Source: Closterium sp. Naga37s-1
Taxonomy: Eukaryota > Streptophyta > Zygnematophyceae > Desmidiales > Closteriaceae
Length of the DNA stretch: 64,000 nt
NCBI GenBank assembly: GCA_947471745.1
Contig: CANJKZ010000010.1
Span: 529,501-593,500, forward strand
Direction: 5' to 3'
The position numbers and the translations under genes are program-made. Positions 39,401 to 47,779 of this stretch are shown here, piece by piece. Numbering within the stretch: the first letter of the stretch is position 1; each line of letters begins with the position of its first letter. A model generated the notes under the pieces. It was not told the origin of the DNA and did not search any database. It was given only the letters and a program-made list of their open reading frames with translations.

Positions 39401-42400
39401 CCCTTCCCACTCCTGCCCCTTCCCACTCGCGCCCTTCCACTTCTTCCCCTTCCTTCCCCTCGCTTTATGGGAGGAGTATGAAGCGAACAAGACAAACGAG
39501 GCCCGACTGTCTCCCATCTCCCTTCCCCTCCCACCCGCTCGGCCCCCCTCCTGCCCGCTCCTGCCCCCCCTCCACACCAGCTGAGATGCTCGCTTTATGG
39601 GAGGAGTATGAAGCGAACGAGACAAACGAGGCTCGACTGGTGAAGGACTTTGATAAGGTGAAATACACGCAAACACATAAATGCACACACGATATATGTA
39701 TACACACACATTCATGCACACACGCATGCACGCACGCATGCACACATGCACGCACGCATGCACACATGCACGCACGCATGCACACATGCACGCACGCCCC
39801 CCCCACCTCCCCACCCCCCAACACACACACACACAGAGACACACGCACGCGCGCGCCCGCACACACACACACACACATTCTTGTCCTGTGTTACATATGT
39901 TTTGTGAAAAAATTGGAAGCGACATGACATAAGAACAGATATACATCCCTCCATCTCTCCCCCATTTTTATGCTTCTTTGCCTTTTACAACTTACCCATC
40001 CTCACACGTGGAATGCTGTTTCATTCCTTACCAGCTGGAGATGATTTTGCAAGCACATGAGTACGAGCAAGGTGAGCTATAAAGGAGTGGGTTACAACGA
40101 GTATAACTTCCTGTCTCTTGAGGTGTCCCGAAAGTTCCCACTCTTTCTTCTCTGGTCCTTCACACCCAACCGTTCTGTCACGTTCTTTCTCCTTCACAAC
40201 CCCTCTGTCATCTGCTTTCCTGTGCTGTTGTTGTCTCTTGAGGTGTCCCAAAAGTTCCCACTCTTTCTTCTCTCGCCCTTCACACCCAACCTTTCTGTCA
40301 CGTTCTTTCTCCTTCACAACCCCTCTGTCATCTGCTTTCCTGTGCTGTTGTTGTCTCTTGAGGTGTCCCAAAAGTTCCCACTCTTTCTTCTCTCGCCCTT
40401 CACACCCAACCTTTCTGTCACGTTCTTTCTCCTTCACAACCCCTCTGTCATCTGCTTTCCTGTGCTGTTGTTGTCTCTTGAGGTGTCCCAAAAGTTCCCA
40501 CTCTTTCTTCTCTCGCCCTTCACACCCAACCTTTCTGTCACGTTCTTTCTCCTTCACAACCCCTCTGTCATCTGCTTTCCTGTGCTGTTGTTGTCTCTTG
40601 AGGTGTCCCAAAAGTTCCCACTCTTTCTTCTCTCGCCCTTCACACCCAACCTTTCTGTCACGTTCTTTCTCCTTCACAACCCCTCTGTCATCTGCTTTCC
40701 TGTGCTGTTGTTGTCTCTTGAGGTGTCCCAAAAGTTCCCACTCTTTCTTCTCTCGCCCTTCACACCCAACCTTTCTGTCACGTTCTTTCTCCTTCACAAC
40801 CCCTCTCTCATCTCCTTTCCTTCCTGTGCTGTTGTTGTCTCTTGGGGTGTCCCGGAAGTTCCCACGCTTCTCACACTCAACCTTTCTTTCATGATATTTC
40901 TCGCACATCACATTCCTTGCTCCTTCGCAACCCATCTGTCATCTCCCCATATATCCCTTTTCTTTCCCCTTCGATTTATGTCGTGTACACTCCTATCACT
41001 TTTCTTTCCCCTTAAAGTTATGTCAACGTATATCACTTTTCTTTCCCCTTACGTCGTCTATGTCATGTTCACTCCTATCACTTCTCTTTCCTGTACGCCC
41101 TTACGTCAAATACACTCATTATCACTTCTCTTTCCTGTACGCCCTTACGTCAAATACACTCATTATCACTTCTCTTTCCTGTACGCCCTTACGTCAAATA
41201 CACTCATTATCACTTCTCTTTCCCCTGCACTCCTGCATCCTGTGCTTCCCGTGCTGCTGCGCAGCCCAAGGCATGGAGCTTCAAGAATTCTTCGACTCAA
41301 CAAAAGGTACATTGATTGGTTTGCATAGATGCTCAGAGTGCAAATGCGAGTGGAGGTGGAGGGGAGGGGGGGGGGGAAGGGAGGGGGACGGGTTGTCATG
41401 TGCTTCCCGTGCTGCTGCATACGGATCGTCATGTGCTTCCCGTGCTGCTGCATAGCCCAAGGCATGGACCCTTCAAGAATTCTTCGACTCAACAAAAGGT
41501 ACTGATCAGCTCGCGTAGAAGCTCAGTGTGCAGATTGGAGTGGGGGGGAAGGATGGGAGAGAACGGGTTGTCATGTGCTTCCCGTGCTGCTGCATAGCCC
41601 AAGGCATGGACCCTTCAAGAATTCTTCGACTCAACTAAAGGTACATTGATTTGAGTGAACACAGACTAGTTCAGTCTGGACTCCTACCATTCCTATTTTG
41701 TTCTTTGAGGCGCCTCAAAATACACCTTCTTCGACTCAACAAAAGGTACATTGATTTGAGTGAACACATACAAGTTCAGTCTAAATTCCTTTCCTACCAT
41801 TCCTATTTTGTTCTTGTTTTCCGGGAGGCGTTTTGAGACGTCTCAAAACACTTCTTCATACACGTGACTCAACAAAAGGTACATTGATTTGAGTGAACAC
41901 ATACAGGTCCAGTCTGGATTCCTACCATTCTTATTTTGTTCTTTGAGGCGCCTCAAAATACACCTTCTTCGACTCAACTAAAGGTACATTGATTTGAGTG
42001 AACACATACAAGTTCAGTCTGGACTGGATTCCTACCATTCTTAATTTGTTCTTTGAGGCGCCTCAAAATACACCTTCTTTGACTCAACTAAAGGTACATT
42101 GATTTGAGTGAACACATACAAGTTCAGTCTGGACTGGATTCCTACCATTCTTAATTTGTTCTTTGAGGCGCCTCAAAATACACCTTCTTCGACTCAACTA
42201 AAGGTACATTGATTTGAGTGAACACATACAAGTTCAGTCTGGACTGGATTCCTACCATTCTTATATTGTTCTTGTTTTCCGGTAGGTTGGGTTTTGAGGC
42301 GCCTCAAAACTTGAGTGAACACATACAAGTTCAGTCTGAATTGGATTCTTACCATTCTTATTTTGTTCTTGTTTTCCAGGAGGTTGGGTTTTGAGGCGCC

Positions 42401-42981
42401 TAGAAAAACTTGAGTGAACACATACAAGTTCAGTCTGAACTGGATCCCTACCAGTCTTTTTTTGTTCTTGTTTTCCGGGAGGTTGGCGGGTGGCGGGGAA
42501 AGGGGGGGAGGGGGGTTGGAGGGTTTATGGGGGAGGAGAGGGGAAGGGCTGGGAAGGGGAGAGGCGGGAATGGGGGTTGGGAGAAGGGTGAGAAGGGTGT
42601 GAGGGGGAGAAGGGTGAGGGGGAAGTGGGTGGTAAGGAGGAGGGGGTTTGGTGGGGGCAAGGTGATGTACTCCCCACCACTAGTATGAAGAAGTGTTTTG
42701 AGACGTCTCAAAACACTGTTAATTTCTTGCAAATCACCTTGTGTGCAGATCGGGGGCAAGGTGATGTACTCCCCTTGCCTTGCCCCGACACTATTAATTG
42801 ATTTCTTGGGAATGATATTAGAGTTGACGTTTGAGTTGACTCGAAAATTGACGTTTGCAACACTGTTAATTGATTTCTTGGAAATGATCTTCTTGTGTGT
42901 GCAGATCGGTGGCAAACAGACGTGGGGAGATTGGTGGCTGCTGATATAGTGGCCAGGCGAAGCAAGGGGAAGGGGAAGTGA
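33999..42981 (+). CDS. HDDC2: HDDC2-type HD-domain 5'-deoxynucleotidase, 8 exons
   Basis: Exons 33999-34505, 35643-35767, 36715-36752, 37522-37638, 39581-39657, 40035-40071, 41271-41306 and 42905-42981 join in frame to 337 residues. The last exon could instead be 43106-43152, which gives 327. The core reads [20 protein letters not shown] (first metal His), [13 protein letters not shown] (HD pair), [24 protein letters not shown] (metal Asp) and LQEFFDSTK, ending VAADIVARR. These are the HDDC2/YfbR-family motifs. The family removes phosphate from deoxynucleoside 5'-monophosphates in nucleotide-pool control. An N-terminal extension of about 150 residues, basic and Leu-rich at first and then built of MAEATAE-like repeats, may include an organelle-targeting signal. 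The first donor (AAG|GTCCGA) is non-consensus. Introns carry extensive exon decoys and satellites. Confidence 0.9.
34721..34746. repeat. Perfect 26-bp palindrome, core TTTTGAGGCGCCTCAAAA
   Basis: The 26 bp are fully self-complementary around GGCGCC, with outer arms CTAC/GTAG. It lies in HDDC2 intron 1. The core recurs at 41.7-42.4 kb. Confidence 0.95.
34830..35560 (+). repeat. Decayed decoys of HDDC2 exon 2 within a TGGTGC satellite
   Basis: Pieces resembling the CACATGCACCGCATGGCT (HMHRMA) part of exon 2 recur near 34843, 35036, 35230 and 35400. They are separated by TGGTGC runs and a conserved CAATTGCGTTAAAGTCTCAA spacer, forming units of about 170-190 bp upstream of the intact exon. Confidence 0.75.
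35800..36276 (+). repeat. Donor-side decoys of HDDC2 exon 2
   Basis: Four copies (about 35810-35893, 35930-36017, 36063-36145, 36188-36276) coding [19 protein letters not shown] and GVEGIDRxR plus donor, with small frame and base changes. All are downstream of the intact exon 35643-35767. Confidence 0.9.
36411..36710. repeat. GT microsatellite with three copies of a CCACGTGTACATACAC block
   Basis: GT/GC-rich dinucleotide run to about 36568. Then come three units containing CCACGTGTACATACACTTCA, ending just before the acceptor of HDDC2 exon 3. Confidence 0.92.
37147..37455 (+). repeat. Acceptor-side decoys of HDDC2 exon 4
   Basis: Three copies, after CAG acceptors near 37148, 37268 and 37393, coding [14 protein letters not shown] or shortened forms. 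All are upstream of the intact exon 37522-37638. Confidence 0.88.
37669..38725 (+). repeat. Donor-side decoys of HDDC2 exon 4, with a 141-bp array
   Basis: Eight copies of the exon end coding [20 protein letters not shown] and NxKAA plus donor lie downstream of the intact exon. The stretch from about 38032 to 38455 is a 141-bp tandem array with near-identical units. As 141 is divisible by three, a long artificial frame (37894-38727) stays open. Confidence 0.92.
38830..39510 (+). repeat. Acceptor-side decoys of HDDC2 exon 5 and 15-bp minisatellite
   Basis: Repeated CAGCCGAGATCC pieces (the acceptor plus AEI/AEM codons) at 38830-39150 are followed by longer copies coding [15 protein letters not shown] (about 39161-39215) and [15 protein letters not shown] (about 39463-39510). 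A CCCTTCCCACTCCTG minisatellite fills about 39217-39440. Confidence 0.85.
39660..39885. repeat. CACA/CACG-rich microsatellite in HDDC2 intron 5
   Basis: ACACACGCATGCACGC-type imperfect repeats, purine-pyrimidine alternating. Confidence 0.85.
40110..40860. repeat. 120-bp tandem satellite, about six units, HDDC2 intron 6
   Basis: Units of exactly 120 bp starting with a TCTCTTGAGGTGTCCC-like motif repeat from about 40110. Differences between central units are very few. As 120 is divisible by three, long open frames on both strands (40057-41328 +, 40021-40935 -) result. I see no exon sequence inside the unit. Confidence 0.95.
41060..41225. repeat. 44-bp tandem repeat in HDDC2 intron 6
   Basis: Three to four units containing TATCACTTCTCTTTCCTGTA and CGCCCTTACGTCAAATACAC, directly before exon 7. 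Confidence 0.88.
41395..42420 (+). repeat. Donor-side decoys of HDDC2 exon 7 carrying palindromes
   Basis: Copies of the exon end ([14 protein letters not shown] in one frame, or EFFDSTK plus GGTACATTGATTTGAGTGAA) occur from 41458 onward. From about 41640 they form units of about 110-120 bp. Most units contain a perfect palindrome with core TTTGAGGCGCCTCAAA (41704-41719, 41942-41957, 42052-42067, 42162-42177, and a 20-bp version at 42291-42310) or the variant TTTTGAGACGTCTCAAAA (41831-41848). A degenerate one is at 42389-42406. Confidence 0.9.
42692..42717. repeat. Perfect 26-bp palindrome, core TTTTGAGACGTCTCAAAA
   Basis: Fully self-complementary around GACGTC, with outer arms AGTG/CACT that differ from the arms of the element at 34721. 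Confidence 0.95.
42740..42795 (+). repeat. Acceptor-side decoy of HDDC2 last exon
   Basis: After TGTGCAG comes ATCGGGGGCAAGG, a shortened form of the ATCGGTGGCAAAC start of the last exon. Purine-rich low-complexity sequence lies upstream (42480-42660). Confidence 0.75.
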
Positions 42982-43105
42982 GGGGAGGGGGAATTAAGGG
43001 GAGGGGAGGTGAGGGGAGGGGAATTAAGGGAAGAGGAAGTGAGGGGAGGGATGTAAAAGGGGAGTAAGGGGAGGTTTTGTGCGAATGACATTATTGTGTG
43101 TGCAG

Positions 43106-43152
43106 ATCGGTGGCAAACGGACGTGGGGAGGTTAGTGGCTGCTGATATGTAG
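43106..43152 (+). CDS. Alternative terminal exon of the HDDC2 gene
   Basis: Second complete copy of the last exon: TGCAG acceptor, then [15 protein letters not shown] and stop TAG 43150-43152. The first copy (42905-42981) continues to IVARR and fits the family better, so this one is probably a stop-side duplicate or an alternative 3' end. Confidence 0.5.
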
Positions 43153-43189
43153 TGGGAAATTATCATCAGCGACCCAATCGTCGTCAAGT

Positions 43190-43985
43190 CTTTTTCCCGA
43201 TCATTGGCTTGTTTCTCGTTCGCGGCGCGATCATGGTGGTCCTAATCGCAGCCACTTCCATCCTAATAGCTAACCATTCCAATTCCTTCCAACCCTGTGA
43301 CTTCCGTCCGGATAACATGGCCGCTGCATCCAACGGTGTCGATAACCTTTCGCAGATTCTCCCCGCAAACAGACAACCCCGTTCGGTCACGAGCATCGCA
43401 AACGCGCATAGGATCCGCGAATCATGCGCGTAGCAGCGCCTCGTGGAGTGCAGCGCTTTCCACGAACGGGGAGGGGGCGGAGTAGGCGAAAGCTGCGGTT
43501 CAAAGAAGCGCGGGAGGGGGAAGGGGAGAGCTAGAGTCTGTGCAGCGCTTTCCACGAACGGGGAGGAGAAAGGGGAGAGCGGAGAAAGGGGCGGAGGGGG
43601 CGGAGTGGGCGAAAGCGGCGGTTCGAAGAAGCGGCCGCAGAGGGGGAAGGGGAGAGCTAGAGTCTGTGCAGCGCTTTCCACGAACGGGGAGGAGAAAGGG
43701 GAGAGCGGAGAAAGGGGCGGAGGGGGCGGAGTGGGCGAAAGCGGCGGTTCGAAGAAGCGGCCCCGGAGGGGGAAGGGGAGAGCTAGAGTCTGTCGCTAGT
43801 ACTGAAGAGGAGAAGGGAAGGGGAAGTACTAGTACCGTAATACTACTGATGTCGATTGGACGATGGGCCGGAAGCTTCCACGAAAGGGGTCAAACGAGCT
43901 GACAGATTCGCTGCTCCTGACCGCGTGGCTGGCGACTGTAGCTCCCGCTACAGCCGACCGTCCCTCGATCTTATCTGATCCTCTC
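43190..43985 (+). pseudogene. Duplicated promoter and 5' end of the GGCT-like gene
   Basis: Direct-orientation duplicate of 50030-50560. Shared blocks include CGATCATGGTRGTCCTAA, GTTCGGTCACGARCA and the start-codon region at 43863 coding MGRKLPRKGSNELTDSLLLT. Homology stops near 43985, where the sequence becomes the antisense of a MYB tail (EVQWEREKRLLKECAQQE on the - strand). A 126-bp GC-rich unit is amplified about three times at 43445-43790, single in the parent. It has no GGCT core domain and cannot make the enzyme. Confidence 0.85.
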
Positions 43986-44069
43986 CTCCTCTCCTGCTGC
44001 GCACACTCCTTCAGCAACCTCTTTTCTCTCTCCCACTGCACCTCGTGCGCCTGCTGCTGCCGCTGCCGC

Positions 44070-44175
44070 TGTTGCTGCTCCTGCCGCTGCTGCTGCCGCT
44101 GCTTCTGCCGCTGCTGCAGCTGCTGCTGCTTCTCCTGCTGCTGCTGTTGCTGCTACTGTTGCTGCTGGTGCCGAC
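44070..44175. repeat. CTG/CAG-rich block at the MYB-B 3' end
   Basis: Imperfect CTGCTGCCG/CAG run around the MYB-B stop. A second copy of the EVQWEREK-coding tail lies beyond it (about 43985-44045), out of frame. Confidence 0.8.
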
Positions 44176-47100
44176 TGTGCTGTACCAGCAAAACAAACTG
44201 GCTTTCCTGCTGCGCACAGAGCAGCAACGTCTTCTCTCTCTCCCACTGCACCTCTTGCGCTTGCTGCTGCCTCCTCCGCCTTTCCAGAAGCACCCCCACG
44301 TCTCCCTGCATCTGCATCTGCAACGCATTCGAAACGCCAGAATCAGTGGCTAAGCACCTACACAGCTGCTCCCACTGCTCCAACTGCTCCCACTGCCCGT
44401 CTGCCTGTCTGCCCCTCTCTCGATCGACCTGCAACAACATTGCATCAGCCCCTACCAGCTGCCCCGCCTCACCGTCAACCCCACATGCTACTGCATTGCT
44501 GCACGTGCTGCTGCCGCCGCTACTTGATCGAGGGATACCAAGGAAGGTAGGGAAGGTAGGGAAGGTAGGGACGGTAGGGACGGTAGGGACGGTAGGGACG
44601 GTAGGGACGGTAGGGACGGTAGGGATACCAAGGAAGGTAGGGACGGTAGGGACGGTAGGGACGGTAGGGACGGTAGGGACGGTAGGGATGCCAAGGAAGG
44701 TAGGGACGGTAGGGATGGTGGCGATGGTAGGGATTGTAGGGATGGAAGGGATGGCACATCCATATGCCGCCTCGTTGTGTTCGTGTATACCAGACCCTTG
44801 CTGTGGCATGCCTTGTGTCATGCACTGTGTCATGCCCTGCGTCATGCCTTGTGTCATGTTTTTCAGCATGCTTTGCAGCACGTCTTGAGAAGACTTTCGA
44901 GGCGTCCTAAAAGTTTTCGATTCCTCTGCTTCTGTCCGGACTCGCTTGGCATACCGGCCGGAGGAATATCCGTATGCCGCCTCGCTGTGATTGGCTATAC
45001 CAGCCCCAGGCTGTGCCATGCCTTGTGCCCTGTCGCGTGCCACGTCAGCAGCAGTGGGCTCAGCGGTGTCAACTTCAGCAGCCTCAGGCTCAAAAGCCTC
45101 GTTATAAGCACGCTTCATTATCCACCCGTTGCAGCTGTCGGATCGAACCAGCATGTCAGCCCCTGTAAGTGTTGGCGGAGCAGCATCCACCCCTCCCGGC
45201 GTATTTCTTATGCCCCACCGACCTCCAAACCCAAGATTCACCGACGCCCCTGGATTATCAGCAGCAGCAGTGGCGTCAGCAGCGGCAGCAGGAGCAGACT
45301 TTTGAGGCACCTCAAATATTATGCCCGGCCGACTTCCAGGCCCAAGATTCACCGACGCACCTGGATTATCAGCAGCAGCAGTGGCGTTAGCAGCGGCAGC
45401 AGGAGCAACAAAGGCATGTGTGTTGGAAACATGTGAAGGGGGCTGCAGGGAAAGGGCTAGGCTAAGGCCAGAGGCTTGCGAGTCGGAATCACTCTTGCTG
45501 CTGGACGATTGAGGGGTAACTGGGAAGAGAGGAAGCTCTAATGCTGCTGCTGGTGATGCTGGTGCAGTGCTGGGTCGAGGCAGGGCGGTGTTGAGTGGTA
45601 ACAGAGCGGTGGTGGGTGGTAGCAGAGCGGTGTTGGGTCGTTTTAGCTCGGTGCTGCAATCCAGGCTTGAGTGCAGCAGTTGCCCCAAGCCACATCTAGG
45701 AACGGTTGAATTCGGTTGGGTGGTTATTTGAAGGGTCGTGGAATGGCGGGAGAGTGTATCCATATGGGTGGTGGGATATTGAAGGGTGGGTGCTGAACTC
45801 GAAATTTGATCACGGCCGTTGATTGCAGATTGAAGGGCCTGGTTGAACGCAGCAGTGGTTGAGGGAGTAGCAGCGGCAGGGGCAGCAGCAGCGGCAGCAA
45901 CGGAAGCATGTGCAGGGGTGGATGGTTTTAAATATTTGCCTGAGCTTGCGGATTGAGGGAGGCCGTTGATTGCGCATTGGAGGGCTAGGATGAACGCAGC
46001 AACGGCTGAGGGATCAGAAGAGTCTGCAGCGGCAATTGAAGCAGCAGCACTTGGAGCAACACACGGCAAAACACCTGAGGAAAGACCATGAAAATCACCT
46101 GAGGCAACACCTGAGAAAGCCCCTGAGGTAGCACCTGAGGCTGTAGTGCCTGGGGTAACGGGACATGTGGCATGCACCGTAATTCCACCTGTCACTATGG
46201 CCAAAGCATCTGAAGCGGCGGTTTTTCTCGCCGACTGCCCCCGGGCGGCAGCGGGCGGCGGGGCGACAGTAACAAGGCTAGTGTTTCCCGACGACCCTCC
46301 CGGCCGGGCGGCTGCGGGTGGAGCATCTGTGGCGGTCGTAGTGTTTCCTCCCGCCGACGACCTTCCTCCTCCGGGGGAGGAGCTAGCACGGGAAGCATTG
46401 ATCCACCTTCGTTGCTTGTTGACAAGGCTGTGCCAGCGGCTCTGAATCTGGTAACCAGTTCGGGAAGGGAATTTCGCCGAGGCGATCCCAGCCCACTTGG
46501 TTTCGCCGTGGGAGCCCCACGCGATGCTTGCTAGCAATCGGGCGTCTTCCTCCGGCGTGAATGGGGCGCGGTTGACCTGCATTGGGGGGGAAGGGAAGAT
46601 GGATGGCAGAGGTAAGTAAGCGGAAAATAGACGTGGGAGCCCCATGCGATGCTTGCTAGCAGCCGGGCGTCTTCCTCTGGGGTAAATGGCGCGCGGTTGA
46701 CCTGTGTTGAACGAAGGAAAGGGTGTGAAAGAGGGGGGGATTTATTTAAGACGAGGGGAGCCACATGCGACACTTGCTAGCAGCCGGGCGTCTTCCTCTG
46801 GGGTGAACGGCGCGCGGTTGACCTGCATTGGGGGGGTGGGAGGAGGGGAAGGGGGGATGGGAGAAGGGAGGGGAGAGGGGAAGGGGATGGGAGAGTGGAG
46901 AGGAGGTTGCAGGGGAGGGGGAGTGGAGTGAGCGGGGAGGGGATGTGGGGTAGAGGGGATGTGGGGGGGAGGGAGTGAAGGCTGAGCTGAGATAAATGGC
47001 GCACGATTGACCTGCATTGCGGGAGAGGGGGAGAGGGGGAGTGCGGGAGAGGGGGAGAGGGGGGGTGACGTCCGCTGAATGTTTGCATTTCAAGAGAAGC

Positions 47101-47779
47101 GCGGCAGGGCCGGAAGCGGAACTAAAAAACGGACTAAAAAGCGCGATTCACCGCAAATGCAGGCTGCATTGCAAAACGGAAGAGGCATCCCTCCCCACCC
47201 ACCTTCGCATGGAATCACCGCGGCTTTACCTTCCTTCTCTCGCCCCGCTCCCTCGGGAACGTGGGGGGAGGGGACATTGCCCCGCAAATGTCTCCCGCCC
47301 CTCTCCCCCCCCCTTTCAGCCGCTTCCCCTTTCCCGCACCTCCAACCCTCCCCAGTCCCCCTTCCCCTTCCCCCTCCCGTTCCCTCCCTTCCGCCCCCCC
47401 CCAATCCCCCTCCCCATTTCCTTGGCGTTCGCGGCAGCGACGCGACGGCGCGTACCTTAGGGTCTAGGTAGCTGGACCACCGCAGACGGCAGCTCTGCGC
47501 GTCGCGTTTCAGCGCCGTCGCATCCGCCACGTGCTTCCAATATCCGGCGCCAAATTTTGCCACGTAAGCGCTCAGCTCCGCGTCCTCCGCCGCCGTCCAC
47601 GCCCCGCGTTTCCTCCCCGATTCGATGGTTTCTTTCAATCCGCCGGAAGTCGCGGCGCGGGCGGGGACAGGGTCAGCGGCGCCCCCAGCGGTGCTACCGA
47701 CGCGGCCATCCGCGCCGCCTTTTGCGGGGCTGCTGAAGAGCCGCCGCCGAGGCGTTTCTGTCGTCTCTGCCGCCATCAT
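44153..47779 (-). CDS. MYB-B: two-repeat (R2R3-like) MYB, paralogue of MYB-A
   Basis: Exons 47779-47456 and 46576-44153, phase 0, 915 residues. A second ATG at 47776 matches the MYB-A start, so 914 is equally likely. The first repeat ends in SCRLRWSSYLDPK. The second starts VNRAPFTPEEDARLLASIAW and keeps SRTGYQIQSRWHSLVNKQRR. The C-terminal half has the AAFIxALQxAINGxxQ segment repeated, EAAYGYSSGRYAKRVRTEAE, MTQG repeats, a TVP/TVPTFLGIP minisatellite-coded stretch, and a predicted helix ERRRRQQQAQEVQWEREKTL. Likely a nuclear DNA-binding regulator. It is longer than MYB-A because it keeps the TGADMLVRSDSCNGWIMKRA block and has no frameshift there. It converges with HDDC2. Confidence 0.88.
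44536..44755 (-). repeat. 9-bp coding minisatellite (ACGGTAGGG) in MYB-B
   Basis: About 22 units of the 9-mer with periodic CCAAGGAAGGTAGGG interruptions, coding TVP triplets and FLGIP on the minus strand. The frame is kept because unit length is divisible by three. Confidence 0.92.
46622..47020 (-). repeat. Three acceptor-side decoys of the MYB-B second-repeat exon
   Basis: Copies coding VNRAPFTPEEDARLLASIAW (about 46704-46622), VNRAPFTPEEDARLLASVAC (about 46828-46757) and VNRAPFISAQP (about 47015-46985), each after CAG. All are upstream of the intact exon at 46576. Confidence 0.92.

Noticed and set aside
38751..39946. [19 protein letters not shown] protein on the minus strand
   Set aside because: Translation of the 15-bp CCCTTCCCACTCCTG minisatellite in HDDC2 intron 5, antisense to the gene.
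40021..41328. Long open frames on both strands (304 and 423 residues) and a third of 258
   Set aside because: All are by-products of the 120-bp satellite in HDDC2 intron 6; no family motif and no splice logic.
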